Source: Ochotona curzoniae
Lineage: Eukaryota > Chordata > Mammalia > Lagomorpha > Ochotonidae
Assembly (NCBI RefSeq): GCF_017591425.1
Contig: NW_024466409.1
Span: 1,302,001-1,366,000 of the forward strand
Length of the DNA: 64,000 nt
Direction: 5' to 3'
The position numbers and the translations under genes are program-made. Positions 32,190-43,294 of this stretch are shown piece by piece. Position 1 is the first letter of the stretch; each line of letters starts with the position of its first letter. The notes below the pieces were generated by a model. That model was not told where the DNA came from and ran no database searches. It saw only the letters and a program-made list of their open reading frames with translations.

Positions 32190-33158
32190 CTATGCCTGGT
32201 TGATCACTGATATCTTCACGGTTCGCTGGGGCAGGCTGTGTCCACTGTCACCCACCTCAGGAGTATCTTGTAGGGCCCTCTGGAGAACCTCCTTGAGCGA
32301 CTGTCCTCGCTGCTGCAGCCTATAGGAACCCACGAAGAAGTAAATGATGGGATTGGCACTGCTGTTAACACAGGACAGGAAAAACGTAACCACTTGGAAA
32401 TGGAAACTATAATTGCTTGAAAAAATTTCATTCCCCATTAAGTAGATCCAAGTAATACCACAGGGCAGACCACAGAGCACGAAGACTAGCACTGTGAGGA
32501 GAATGGTTACATACAGCCGAGTCATGGGCAACCTCTGTGAGCTACGGACCCTGAGCAGCAGAGCCAGGCTGGATCCACAGAGAATCAAAAATAAAAGCAG
32601 CAGCCATGCTGCAGCAAAGGAGTTAAATATCTGACACCAAATATTTTCACTATAACTAACAGTGGAGAGACAACTGTTTACTTCCAGTATGCCCAGGGGC
32701 AGGGACAGGGCCCAGATGAGGGCACACATGATAGTTGACAGGCTTTTGTGTCTGTGGCAGCGGTACCAGATGGGCCAAAGGACAGATAGGCAGCGCTCAG
32801 CACTAATGGTGCTGAGGATGCCCAGGTCCACAAGGTAGAGAATGGCTTCCATAGTAATTAAGAATTTAGACTCAGGGGTGTTCATAGAGATAGCAGGGAA
32901 GGATCCAGTTAGAAACATCAGTGAATCCACAACTTGGCAGCAAAGGAAAAGGAAGTCGGCCACAGTCAGATGGAGGATGTAGGTGTAGAAAGTGTTTTTA
33001 TGCATGTGGAAACCAAGGAACCAAAACACAGTCCCATTTCCCAGTATCCCAACCAGGGCAATGCCAAGTATCAGCCAGTACAGGATCCGGAACGCCTTGT
33101 CAGATGCCGCAGAAAGGGTTGTGATTTCGGTCAACTGGGCAGGGATGCTTGAATTCAT
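32190..33158 (-). CDS. MRGPRX: Mas-related GPCR, MRGPRX type (receptor B)
   Basis: This encodes a 322-residue seven-helix receptor. I start at the ATG at 33158, not at the longer open frame's ATG at 33239, because a splice acceptor (GTGTTCCCAG|GGACACC) lies between them and the first 27 codons would be intronic. Helices fall at about 24-50, 57-82, 98-120, 140-160, 177-203, 213-239 and 254-277. Hallmarks: GILGNGT in TM1, HLTVADFLFLCCQ in TM2, AERCLS with WPIWYRC (120-134), MTRLYVT, CGLPCG in TM6 and NSSANPIIYFFVGS in TM7. Cys163 and Cys175 would form the MRGPRX disulfide. Asn2 and Asn249 are glycosylation sites. The tail after RALQDTPEV differs from receptor A. The frame is intact and shares its acceptor, 5' leader and an upstream L2-like block with receptor A. 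Role expected at the plasma membrane as a peptide or small-cation receptor; the ligand is unknown. Confidence 0.95.
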   Translation of the reverse strand: MNSSIPAQLTEITTLSAASDKAFRILYWLILGIALVGILGNGTVFWFLGFHMHKNTFYTYILHLTVADFLFLCCQVVDSLMFLTGSFPAISMNTPESKFLITMEAILYLVDLGILSTISAERCLSVLWPIWYRCHRHKSLSTIMCALIWALSLPLGILEVNSCLSTVSYSENIWCQIFNSFAAAWLLLLFLILCGSSLALLLRVRSSQRLPMTRLYVTILLTVLVFVLCGLPCGITWIYLMGNEIFSSNYSFHFQVVTFFLSCVNSSANPIIYFFVGSYRLQQRGQSLKEVLQRALQDTPEVGDSGHSLPQRTVKISVINQA

Positions 33159-33188
33159 GCTCAGAAACCCACCAGTGGTGTCCCTGGG
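33159..33188 (-). other. 5' leader and splice acceptor of receptor B
   Basis: The minus strand reads TTTGTGTTCCCAG|GGACACCACTGG, with the exon starting at 33183 and 25 untranslated bases before the ATG. The pyrimidine-rich tract and the leader are shared with receptor A. Confidence 0.75.
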
Positions 33189-34319
33189 AACACAAACAAT
33201 AACTAGAGTCTGTTGCATGACTTTCATTTCCAATATCATCAGGAGATATGGAGATTACTCTTCCAGGACCAGGAGCAACAAGGACTTGGACAGGTATCCA
33301 TATGGGATGCAAGTGTAACAAGAACTGACTTTACCAAATGCATGACAACATTGACCTCAGTAATCTTAATTCTTTACATCACACATATACTAGTGTTCTA
33401 TACTGCACTGAAAATAATAAACTCAAAAATGTATTAATACTTTGGTACTTGCACTTTTTTTTTAATTCCTGAACTCTATTGCATTTCCAAACCTTTTGTG
33501 GTTATAGTGAGGCAATTTCCCCCCAAAGTGACACTAGATAGAGATGTACATACAAAACAGAAGAGAGTGAATGAGAAATTGACCCAATAATTTTTAGTTT
33601 CAGGTAATACGTACATGATGAGGCTATGGGAAAAGATAGGTTTTATCCCATGTCATCAGAACAGTTAGCTAGGTTTTTTTTTCTTATCTAACTTCTGGGC
33701 TCCTTTTGCTAAGGTGTAAACTCGCAGAAGAGTGTAAGTTTACTGAAGGTCACCATTCCTGTCCTGTAGCACATTCCTACGGCCACAACTACAGCAGAAT
33801 TCTACACTCCTCTCTCACAGATTGTCCTTTCCATGTCCTTGTAGGAATGGTATTAGATTGTCACTATTTTTTTTATTTATTGGATATAATTCTACTTTGG
33901 TTTGTCTTATGTCTTCTCATGGCTTTGTAAGCTGTCTTTTTAAAAACTTCTCCCAAGATTCTCCAGAATCTGCCTTGAGGCTTTCACTGACATACTTATT
34001 ATAAATATAAATATATATTACAAAAACATGGAATAGAAAAATTATGAAAGTTGAGGTTTTATTATTTAGCTTTGAAGAACTTTGCACACTAATTACATCA
34101 ACACAGAAAAGAAAAAGTACTTCTCTCAACAGGTTAAGACTTGTATGGTTGAAAGGAAAGGGAGATAAAGGAGAGTGCATAGAACACAGTTGGCCCCATT
34201 CAGTCTCTACTGCAAGCCTGCAAAGATGATGAGTCTCACTAATGAGTGTATCTCAAGATGTTTCATGTTGATGTAGGATAAGAGGGAAAGTGCCAAATTG
34301 CCATCGAAACAAGATGATC
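33189..34319 (-). other. Presumed intron of receptor B
   Basis: If the donor at 34335 pairs with the acceptor at 33184, the intron is about 1.15 kb. It holds no named repeat; the short open frames in it are chance. Confidence 0.4.
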
Positions 34320-34690
34320 CTGGGCAAACTCTTACCTTAGCACCATTCTTCCTGCTGCGGGTGAGGAGTTGGAAAGGAAGAACTATCCTGGGATGCCAAA
34401 TAGTGAAGGATGCTTTTCCCCCCTCTGGACAGAAAGGTGCCTATGGGAGCTGTGGGGAACGTTGGTAACTGTGTGAGTCTTATCAAGATGTTGAACAACC
34501 CTGTGATTTCCTGTACAGGGGCCCTGGCAAATAAGAGTGAGAGACAAGAAACTCATGAGCTAATTCTTAGTGTTTCTCCTCACTCCAACCACTTATCAAC
34601 CTCTGTGAATTCTATCATGTCTGACTGACCCTGTTTCCTCCTGTGAGGATCCTGTGTATTTCATTGCTCACTGTGAGTCCATGCACAAAG
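34320..34690 (-). other. MRGPR first-exon-like block, receptor B
   Basis: The minus strand has GGTGCTAAG|GTAAGAGT (boundary 34336/34335), a consensus-quality donor. Related sequence with the donor kept occurs at 15664 and 20256. I read this as the untranslated first exon and perhaps promoter-proximal sequence of receptor B; the exon's 5' end cannot be placed. Confidence 0.45.
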
Positions 34691-34829
34691 CATGAAAATT
34701 AAGTACGTTTAACAGCATACAAAATTCTGGTGTTACCTCTTTGACATCCAAGGCTCTCCATTGTATGGCTCACCTGATATTTCTAAATGAAACGCAGGAG
34801 TTATGGAGGAACATTGGTTTGTGTTCATT

Positions 34830-35050
34830 TAAAAATATTGCTGTGTATTTATAATGTGCCAGGCACTGTTGTAGGCACAGGAAACACCCCATAAAAACAC
34901 ACAAGATCTTGCCTCTTTACACTCAAGGAGGAACCCAGTGAGCTCGTGCAGGAAGTGTATGTTGGTGGAGGGGACTCTGTGACAGCCTTTCCTGGTGCGT
35001 TGGTATAATAGACAATCACACATATGTCTCCGGAATTCAGCCCTCCATGA
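34830..35050 (+). repeat. L2-like block shared with receptor A upstream
   Basis: 'tgtatttataatgtgccaggcactgttgtaggcacagg' is typical of the L2 3' end, and the following 150 bases line up with 12420-12580. It marks the ancestral unit that was duplicated together with the receptor gene. Confidence 0.65.
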
Positions 35051-35872
35051 GAATGATACATTGCCTTAAGATATTTTCATAATTCTATCCAAACAGGCTC
35101 TGTTTTGATTCTCTCCTTCCCCAAGAATTAAAAACAGCTTATTGTTTGAAATAGTGTTTGCTCAAATAGATATAAATGATCAATTTTGTTACTACTTATC
35201 TTCCCACTTTACATGTCACATTTTCCATTTCTCAAAGCATATTCGTGAGTTCGTTTTTGACACACTGTGTGGTATAATTGCTCATTTCTCCTAGTGCGTT
35301 GAAGGTCTTTCTCTCGAGTGCCAATGTCACAGTTGCTGCATAGGACCTCAGTCAAGTTCCCACTTGCTTAGTGATATGCTTATTTTCTTCATGAGATCTT
35401 ACTTTTTTCTCCTCTCTTGTACATATTCCCTGACTGTGTCTAAAGTCTTTCATTTTCACAAGAGGCTTTGGACTTGTGTAGATAATGGGGATATCCAATG
35501 ATTTGATTCTGCTGTTTTCTATTTTTACCATCTGAAGGAAGAAATAACATCATTAGGATTTTGTAGGATTGTTTCCATGATTTTTGAACTAATCTATTGA
35601 TAGATGCTCTGGGAAGAAGCATATAGTATCTACTATATGTATGCTAGTGCTATCATTTATATTGTTTTCTGTTTAGAGGAATATATCTCAACATACGCTG
35701 AACATTCTTTTATGGTTATACACATCCTCAGGTTATATTTCTTATTTTAAATGTGTTTTGCAAGTTTTGTCAGTTTTCCAGTGTTTACAAAACATTAATT
35801 TGTGTAGCAGATCTTAAACTCAATTTTTAAATTCCTAATTTCTGTGTTTTATTTCCTTTTAAAAAATTTGTT
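35051..35872. other. Unassigned stretch
   Basis: No gene or named repeat is recognised. AT-rich. Confidence 0.3.
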
Positions 35873-38640
35873 TTAGGAGAGAATCAGGATGGTAGAATAG
35901 GGTAAGGAGACATTTAAACAGAGAAACATTAGCCAGTGTGAAGCAGAGAGAGTACATTCCATGAAACAGGAGAGGAAAGAATAACAGCAGAGAAGCACTT
36001 GGACTGAGACACAGGAAAGCAGTGGACACAATGGTGTGATGTTGCAGTGACTGATACCCCAACGGCATTCAGCGAACTGTAATATGAACTCCACCAGCAT
36101 ACAGAACTCCACCAGCAACAAGCTGGAATGGGACATTCACTAGGAGCTTTAAAGGTGTACCCAGACAAAGAACTGCCCATCCAGCTGGTGTGTTTGATTT
36201 GACCAGAAGCAGAGACAGAGCAGCAGATCCCAGACAGGCAGTGCAGGAACAGGGTGGATTTCACAACACAGTTCACTTCCTGTAGCCATGTCAGGCATCA
36301 CTTTGTTCAAGGAAGGATGGACAATGGACAATACTGTGCATGCACTGAGCTGGTGAACTCATTTCTGGCTCAGTGAACTGCAACATCATGACCTCCTACA
36401 GATTGCACCCAACACAGGTCTGAGTAGCCCTCAGATCTGACAGCCAACAGATCAAGAACTCTAGTAGTGGCACATTAGGCTCCATTTTGTACAGTGTGGC
36501 AAAGGTTTTAAGAATGTAAGGACAACAGTGAACTGTGCATGAGCTGAGCTGGGAGCAAAGTCACTAAGCTCAGTGCATTGCACTAGTCACACACGGAAAA
36601 TAATACTGACTTTGGCATCATATGGGTCAAAATAGGACTGTGTGCCAGGATAGATTGGGTTGTAACATCCAACCATAATAACTGGAATGGGTTGAAGACA
36701 AGTCAGGAAAGGCCATTGTTTTTGCTAGATCAGGAGGTGGACTGAATAGGGCTGACCCATGGACCCACCCATGTGCACAAGATCTGGCATTGGGAGAGGT
36801 TCAGATGGAGGAACCTGGGAAACTCCTCTGTCAGGCCACAGACCCTGCAGGTGAGCACAAGTACCAAAACAGGGAGCAGCCCAGATCAGACCAGGGATTG
36901 ACACCCAGCAGCATAAATTTGGTGCAGGTCAGGGTCGAACCAGGCAGGACCAGCCCACATCACCTGCTGGCAAATCCGAGCACCAGAATGGAGTGTGGCT
37001 CAGGCTGGGTCCAGTTGCAGCACACACCAGGACACATTATGGCTCGGACTTGGTGCTGACTGGGCTGGGCTGGGCTTTAGCCCCCACCAACTTGAGCTGG
37101 AATTGGGGATGGGCAGAGTCTGGCTAGGTTACAGCACACATCGGCAAAAGCTGAGGTTGGCAGGCCATGCCAGACTGGGTTGTGGCACCTAACCAGCACA
37201 CCCAAGACCTACGGGAGAGGGGCAAAGCTGGCAAGGGGATGTGGAGGCCTCCCCTGCTGGACCACCACTCCCACTGGAGAGAGTGAGTTGGGATGGGGCA
37301 GACCAGACCAGGCAGTGCTACAGTATCTGTGGTCCTCATGTGAACTAGATCAGGGAAAAGCCCGGCTGAGTTGACTGTTCCTACTGGTGCATGCACAAGC
37401 CAGAATGAGAGAGGGTTGGTTAGGCTTTGCTTCAGTATTAACTGACAGATGCTGGTACTGGGGACTAATTCTGTTAAACTGCAGATCCACCTGGAAAGTG
37501 CAGAATCCGAGAATGGGAGTGGACCCATTAGGGAAACAGTGGACACCTCCCTCTTGGGTTGCCACTTTAACTGGTGAGCATGAGAACCAGGACTGGGGCA
37601 GGCATAACTACAAAGAGAGTGGCACCTGCCAGGATGAGTGTGGGCTGGATAGTGGGGTTAGCTGGGTTGAACTAGGCTTCATTGCCCATTGACATATATG
37701 AGAGCTGAATGGGATATGAGATGGTTTGGACCAGTCTACTGTACACACTGCCTGGCATGGGAACCAGGGCAGGTGATGGGCCTGGTGTGGATTATTGCAG
37801 GTATCTCTGACTAGGCTGCAGCTCCCACTAGTTTGTGTGAGGGCCTAGTGTGTGGTTGGCATGATTGAGCTGGGCTATACCATCCATTGGTTTTGTGTAG
37901 AAGGCAGACCTGGAAACAGAACTGACCGAGCAATTGCTACTACCAGCATGTTTAAGTCGATGGGGTGACAGTCTGTGCCAGACCCTGTATTGGTAAAAAC
38001 ACATGAGAATCAGGTCTGTCCCAACTGAACTGAACTGCTGGACTCAGAAGCCTAACCATGGAAAGAATTGCAAGTTCCATGGTCTGACCATGGAGTGCAT
38101 GAGTCAGAGCTGGGCCTCCTCAGAGGCTCAGATGGAGCAATGGACAGCATATACAGATGCACATGGATGACATGCAGTACATTGGAGCCTATGGAGAACA
38201 CCTGGTACCATGACAGGGGACAGAACAAATTGATCAACTACCCAAGCCAAGTGTTGGCAGTGAATATCTGGGCAAACAGAGACTCTAGGGTGGACTATGT
38301 CAATCAGTGGATTCCGGAGCAATTTCATCGTTTTTGGAGTGGTGAGCTTGTCAGTAATTCAAAACTGTTGAACTATCAAAACCTCTTGAGCAGCACCATT
38401 AGGACATGCCCCATATCCAGGACCCAGGGTTAGTGTCAAGTGGCTGTCCTCCATTTCAGGGTTCAGAGGCATTTGGAAGACTGGGTGTGGCTTCTCTGCT
38501 TGTCTCCCCACCCATTGTCTTTCCGCAGATACAGGATAGAAAAAAAGAGAATGTAGAAACGGTGATTCTAACCCACCTTCCTATAGCCCTTGACTCTTAT
38601 CACTCTAATAAACAATCAACAAAAATAAATATAATTAATT
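35873..38640 (+). mobile_element. L1 5'-UTR-derived element ending in an A-rich tail
   Basis: It starts 'gagaatcaggatggtagaatagg', which corresponds to the L1 5' end ('caagatggctgaatagag' at 43306 is the relative that leads on to ORF1). Its 2.7 kb is GC-richer than the surroundings and has repeated 'ccagactgggttg', 'ggttacagcaca' type motifs. It ends 'tctaataaacaatcaacaaaaataaa' without any ORF1 or ORF2. Another copy, in reverse at 17590-18560, ends at the same point. It may be a non-autonomous element or a prematurely polyadenylated L1 transcript. Confidence 0.65.
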
Positions 38641-38754
38641 AAAAGATATACATAAGAAAAATATTAATTATTAATGAAACAATGCAATCCAAAAGAGAAA
38701 TATAAAATATTTCCCCAATTTGTTCTAAATAATATATAGAGCACAAGGATGTAT

Positions 38755-39082
38755 TTTTTTAAGATTTATTAATTTTTTAATTGCAAAGTTAATTAGGGAG
38801 AGGAGAAGAGACAGAGAGGAAGATCTTCCCTTTGATGATTCATTCCCCAAGTGACCACAACACCCAGAGCTGTGCCAATTTAAAGCCAGGAGCCAGGAGC
38901 TCTTCCAGGTCTCCCATGTGCTTGCAGGGTCCCAAGACATTGAGCCGCCCTCGACTGCTTTCCTGGGCCACAAGCAAGGAGTTGGATGGGAATTGGAGCT
39001 GCTGGAATTAGAACTGGCATCCGTATGGGATTCCAACATTTTCGAGGTGAGGACTTTAACTACTAGGCCACCATGCTGGGCC
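38755..39082 (-). mobile_element. C-SINE, full length
   Basis: The plus strand runs from 'ttttttaagatttattaatt' through 'gaagatcttccctttgatgattcattccccaagtg', 'aaagccaggagccaggagctcttccagg' and 'ggccacaagcaaggagttggatggg' to 'taggccaccatgctgggcc'. Confidence 0.9.
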
Positions 39083-39184
39083 AGAAAAGGTACTCTATAA
39101 CAGTGCAATGGAGATTTTAAGTTTTGATATTATTTACAGCTCTGTCATACTCTTGAAGAATAGTAATTTTTAAACTTGTTTTTG

Positions 39185-40790
39185 TTGCTATTTGTTGAAT
39201 TTTTAAAATTGATTGCATTGTATTATGGGACACAGTTTTATAGGTACTGGGTTCCCCTAACCCTCCCCCCATGGTGGATTCCTCCCCCTTGTTGTGTGAC
39301 CACAGTTCAAGTTCAGTTGAGATTCCTTCATTGCAAGCATATGCCAAGCATAGAGTCCAGCATCTTATTGTCCAGATAAGTTCAACAGCTTCTTGGGGAG
39401 ACCTTCTCTGGTCTGAAGGTACAGCCAACAGAGTAAAATCCCGATCAATTAAAAGCCCCAACGTAACATCAGCAACAATATATAATGCTATGGAATTAAT
39501 TGACATAGTAAACAATATGTTAAAATTAAATGCAATTTCTTAGCAACAACCTGTGACTACTTCATTGACATTTCAACAATTGAGGTGCAAAACAGTTTTA
39601 GGAGGGGTGTGCAGAGAATTCTTCAATACCTTGGTGAGGAGTACTTAATAGTACTTAATCTTTGTGTCCTACCTAGTAAGGTATGTGTGAGTCCATGCTG
39701 ACCAAGCATTCCTTGTTGTTCCCTGCCTATCTATTCTAATTTGTGAGTGTGTGTGAGAATGTGAGTGTGAGTGTGTGTGTTTGGGGGGGGGGCTCTGGAG
39801 TGACCCTGATGGTTATTGCAGAGAGGGTGGGGACCCAAAGTTGGAACCAAGTAAGGACCAGAGAAAGCTCCTCTCCCTAGTCCCGAAGAAGTTTACTGTT
39901 CTTCTGATTCTGAGGACCACTCAGGGTTCCTCACTCTTGTTCCGATGACCTGTGATCGTATGAGGAAGGATTTGGGTTTCTCCCATCCTGTATGGTAGGT
40001 CCAAAGTGGCGGGGCGGCGGGGGGGGGAGGGGTATGTCCTCTGAGTTCTTGGCCTCCGAAGGCATTCTAGTTCCCCGTGGTCTCCTTGACAGTTGGGATG
40101 TAGTCCTTGGTGCCCATAATGATAGCCCTTGGTGGGGATCCGGGAGTCTCCAGCTTGGGATATAAGCCTCCTGTCCCCCTGCTCCACTCTGGTGCCCACC
40201 CCTGCTCTGGGCATATGACCTCCTGTTAAGAGGTTGTCAGGATTGCTCTTGATTCCCCCTGAGAGTCTTTGTAGTTTTACTACTGTCCAATGCTGTTTGA
40301 ATCTATTGTCTATAAGTCACGTGTTATGTTCCTGATAGGTTACACTACACGGCTTATTCACACAATCAAAGGAGATGGAAGATTTCTTTGCTCTCCCTCC
40401 CCATTTCCACGTAGCACAAGATTTTGAAAGTATATTAGGTTTTACAATTTTTCAAAGCACATGGGTTGAGACTGTATTAATTACAAGTTCATCTGAGGAA
40501 GATTTACTGTCATTGGGAATCTTTAGGATTGATTCATGTCCCCAAAGCCCTGAGGGTTCAGCATGCAGCTATCTAAGCAGCAATCAAAGAACCAAAATCC
40601 CAGAGCTCCCCGGCCAGGCGGCCAGCAGGTGGAGCCTAGCGCCAAATGGTGCACTGGCCGCCCGATACTGGCAGCTCCCCACACGTGTGGTAGCCACTGT
40701 GTGAAAACCAGGCATGAGACACCACTGACGGGGGGACCCCCAGCCGCCATGCAGCGGCTGGAGGTCCAACATATTTGTTGAATCTTTTTA
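39185..40790 (-). mobile_element. L1 3' UTR, minus strand, copy 2
   Basis: Collinear with 61086-62560: 'gtattatgggacacagttttatagg', the CCCTCCCCCC tract, 'agagtccagcatcttattgtccag', 'aataccttggtgaggagt', 'tggttattgcagagagggtgggg', 'catatgacctcctgttaagagg'. The A-tail is at the left. At 40590-40770 the sequence becomes GC-rich; part of this resembles 20040-20110. It holds G runs at about 39782-39792 and 40010-40028. Confidence 0.75.
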
Positions 40791-41150
40791 ACCTAATGCA
40801 GGCATATGTTCGATTATTTAAGTGAACTGAAATTATGTTTCTGTAAAGGTTTTTTTTGTTTGTTTGTTTGTTTGTTTTTAATTTTGGAAGGAGGAGGGAG
40901 AGTGATAATGTTGCCTGGAATGATGATAGGGTGTTAAGTATCACTGTGCTTCTAAATCTTGTATTTATAAATCTATCATCCTTGTATTGTGAAATGTATG
41001 AAATGTATTCACTTTATATAAAAATAGTAACCATTATAGAAAATGTCCTGATATGTTGAAGAAAAAAATTAGTCAAACTCCAAAACAGAAAGACTGTGTA
41101 TTTTAAAATTTTTGTATGAAGATACATTTTTAATCTAATGACTTTAAGAA
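40791..41150. repeat. Unassigned stretch with a (TTTG)n tract
   Basis: A TTTG repeat occupies about 40853-40878. I see nothing else that I can name. Confidence 0.5.
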
Positions 41151-41151
41151 A

Positions 41152-41455
41152 AAGGTTTATTTAAAAAATATTGGAAAAGCAGATCTATATAGAGAAGGAA
41201 AGATCTTCAATCTGCTGGCTCACTTTCCAAATACCTACAATGGTTGGAGCTGAGATAATCTGAAGCCAGGAAGCAGGAACCTCTTCCAGATCTCACAAGT
41301 GGGTACAGAGTCCCAAGACTGGAGCCATATCCACTGCTTTCTCAGACCACGAGCATGGTGCTGGATGGGAAGTGCAGTAGGTGGGACATGAACTGGCACG
41401 TATATGGGATCCTGATGCTTGAAGGGGAAGGATTAGCCAATCAATCATTTTGTCA
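41152..41455 (-). mobile_element. C-SINE, near full length, diverged
   Basis: The plus strand has 'ggtttatttaaaaaatattggaaaagcagatc', 'gatcttcaatctgctggctcactttccaaat', 'gaagccaggaagcagg', 'gtcccaagactggagcc' and 'cacgtatatgggatcctg'. Confidence 0.8.
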
Positions 41456-42189
41456 GGGTTTTAATGACATTTCCGAGACACATTTATGTTTGTTGAACAA
41501 TTAACAATATTCCAAATTGGAAAGACCAAGGACTACAAGAGTTCTGTGAATTTTGCCAAGTACTGATAGAAGGAATGGTACTTTTAATTAAGCTTTCCAT
41601 GAAAATACACACAAAACATTTTCTATTCTATGCTTTTTGGCTAGCAGTACTTACTACCAATGCCAGACAAAGATAGTAGGAGGAGGAGTGCCAGTTTATA
41701 ACTCAGAAACTATTATGATTAAAGCTGTAATTAAAATTTTTCTTAGAACTTTTGTTTTCTCTGTTACTTTGACATCTTGGGACCACATTGAACTTGAAAC
41801 ATGCCCTCTCCTAGACAGATATATCAAAATACTCCCATGAATATGTCTTCACATGCAAACCAACCAACGTAAAATCTATATTATATTTTTTGATTTTTTC
41901 ATACACCATAAATAATGTTCTGCACATCTAATTACCACAGCAGCTACTAGGAAATAGAATTAAGTAAATCAAAATTTTAAAATGTGTGATTAGTAGAACT
42001 ACAAGCCATGTACAAAATAAGCTACTGAAATTGTTTGTATCCACATTTTAAAATAATATCTAAAATTTTACAAATACAATGGAAAAATCTTGTAACAGAG
42101 TTGCTAAGATAAGTCAGTGCTAAGATAGAACAAAGAATCTCCAAGATAGAAGACAAAGACAAATACGTGGTTATTCTTAGTAACAACAG

Positions 42190-42390
42190 GAGGACGAAGA
42201 GAGGGAGAAAAGAGGAAGAAGAAGTAGAAATTGAAAAAGAAGCTGTAAGAGGGAGAGATGGAGAAGAAGGAGGAACAGGAAAATAAGGAAGAAGAGAAGA
42301 AGGAGAAAGGGAGGAGAAAGGGAGGGAAATGGAGAATAAAGAAGAGGAGGAAAAGGAGGAGAAGAAGGCAAAGGAGCAAAAAATGAGAAA
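42190..42390 (+). repeat. GA-rich low-complexity tract
   Basis: About 200 bases of mixed GGA/GAA/GAAG repeats. The overlapping minus-strand frames rich in phenylalanine, leucine and serine are artefacts of it. Confidence 0.9.
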
Positions 42391-42409
42391 AACTTAAAAC
42401 AATGTTTGA

Positions 42410-43290
42410 GTTTATGGAGTACTACTGAATGATCCAACATATGTGTCTTAGGGGTTCCTGAAGGTGTAGATAGAGAAAATTAATTAAAAGGCTTGTTCAG
42501 TGAAATAGTAACATAAAATCTCCTAATTTGGAAAAAGGAAGGTATATCCAAGTATAGTAGACACATAGAACAAGACACATTACCTGAAAAGATTGTCATC
42601 ACTTCACATTGTAATCAACTTTTCCACAGTGAAATATAAACAAAATCTTCCAAAATGTGCATGAGGGAAATTCCACATTACCTCCAGAGGATCACCAATT
42701 GTACTGAAAGATGATTATACATAAGAAACCTTAAAGTCAAGGAGATAAGGGGAGACATAGACCAAAACCTGAAAGAAGAAAGGGTGTCAGCTAGGAATAA
42801 TGTACCCTGCAGAGCTCTCAATTATAAATGAAGGTGAAATAAAGACCTTACAAAACAAACAGAAACTGAAAGCAATTGCTACTACTTGTTTAGCGTTACA
42901 AATGATATTTAAGCATATATTACATACAGCAAAAAAAGAAGAAAAAAAGGTAGTTATCATTATGAAAGAATATGAAGCAGAATATCTCCTAACACACATA
43001 AAGTAAATCTAAAGCAAACAGAAATATATATGGAAAAAGGTTGCTAATTTTCAATAATAACTGAGTGTAAATGGCCTAAATTTTAAAAAATTATAACAAG
43101 CATTTTGGCATAATATATTAAAAAACAAAACTCACCTATTTGCTTCTCACATGAATTACACTTCACCAGCAAAGATACACATGGATTGAAGGAGAAAGGA
43201 TACATAAAGATCTTCCATTCAAATCAAAAGCAAAAAGAGCAGGAGTGAAACCAGTAATGGAAGACAGTGTGCAAATTATTCAGAAATGTG
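42410..43290 (+). mobile_element. L1 ORF1 3' part and following sequence
   Basis: 'ggggttcctgaaggtgtagatagagaaaat', 'ggcttgttcagtgaaatagtaac', 'ctaatttggaaaaagg' and later 'accctgcagagctctcaat' with 'gaaggtgaaataaagacctt' follow the order of the ORF1 C-terminal coding region. Many stops and frameshifts; dead. Confidence 0.75.
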
Positions 43291-43294
43291 AAAA

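Noticed and set aside
33159..33239. 27-codon N-terminal extension of receptor B
   Set aside because: A splice acceptor conserved with receptor A lies inside it, so these codons should be intronic.
36790..38433. Chain of open frames up to 140 codons on both strands
   Set aside because: They fall in GC-richer L1 5' UTR sequence, are on both strands and show no ORF1 or other domain.
42104..42440. Phenylalanine- and serine-rich hydrophobic proteins on the minus strand
   Set aside because: Translation of a GA-rich low-complexity tract.
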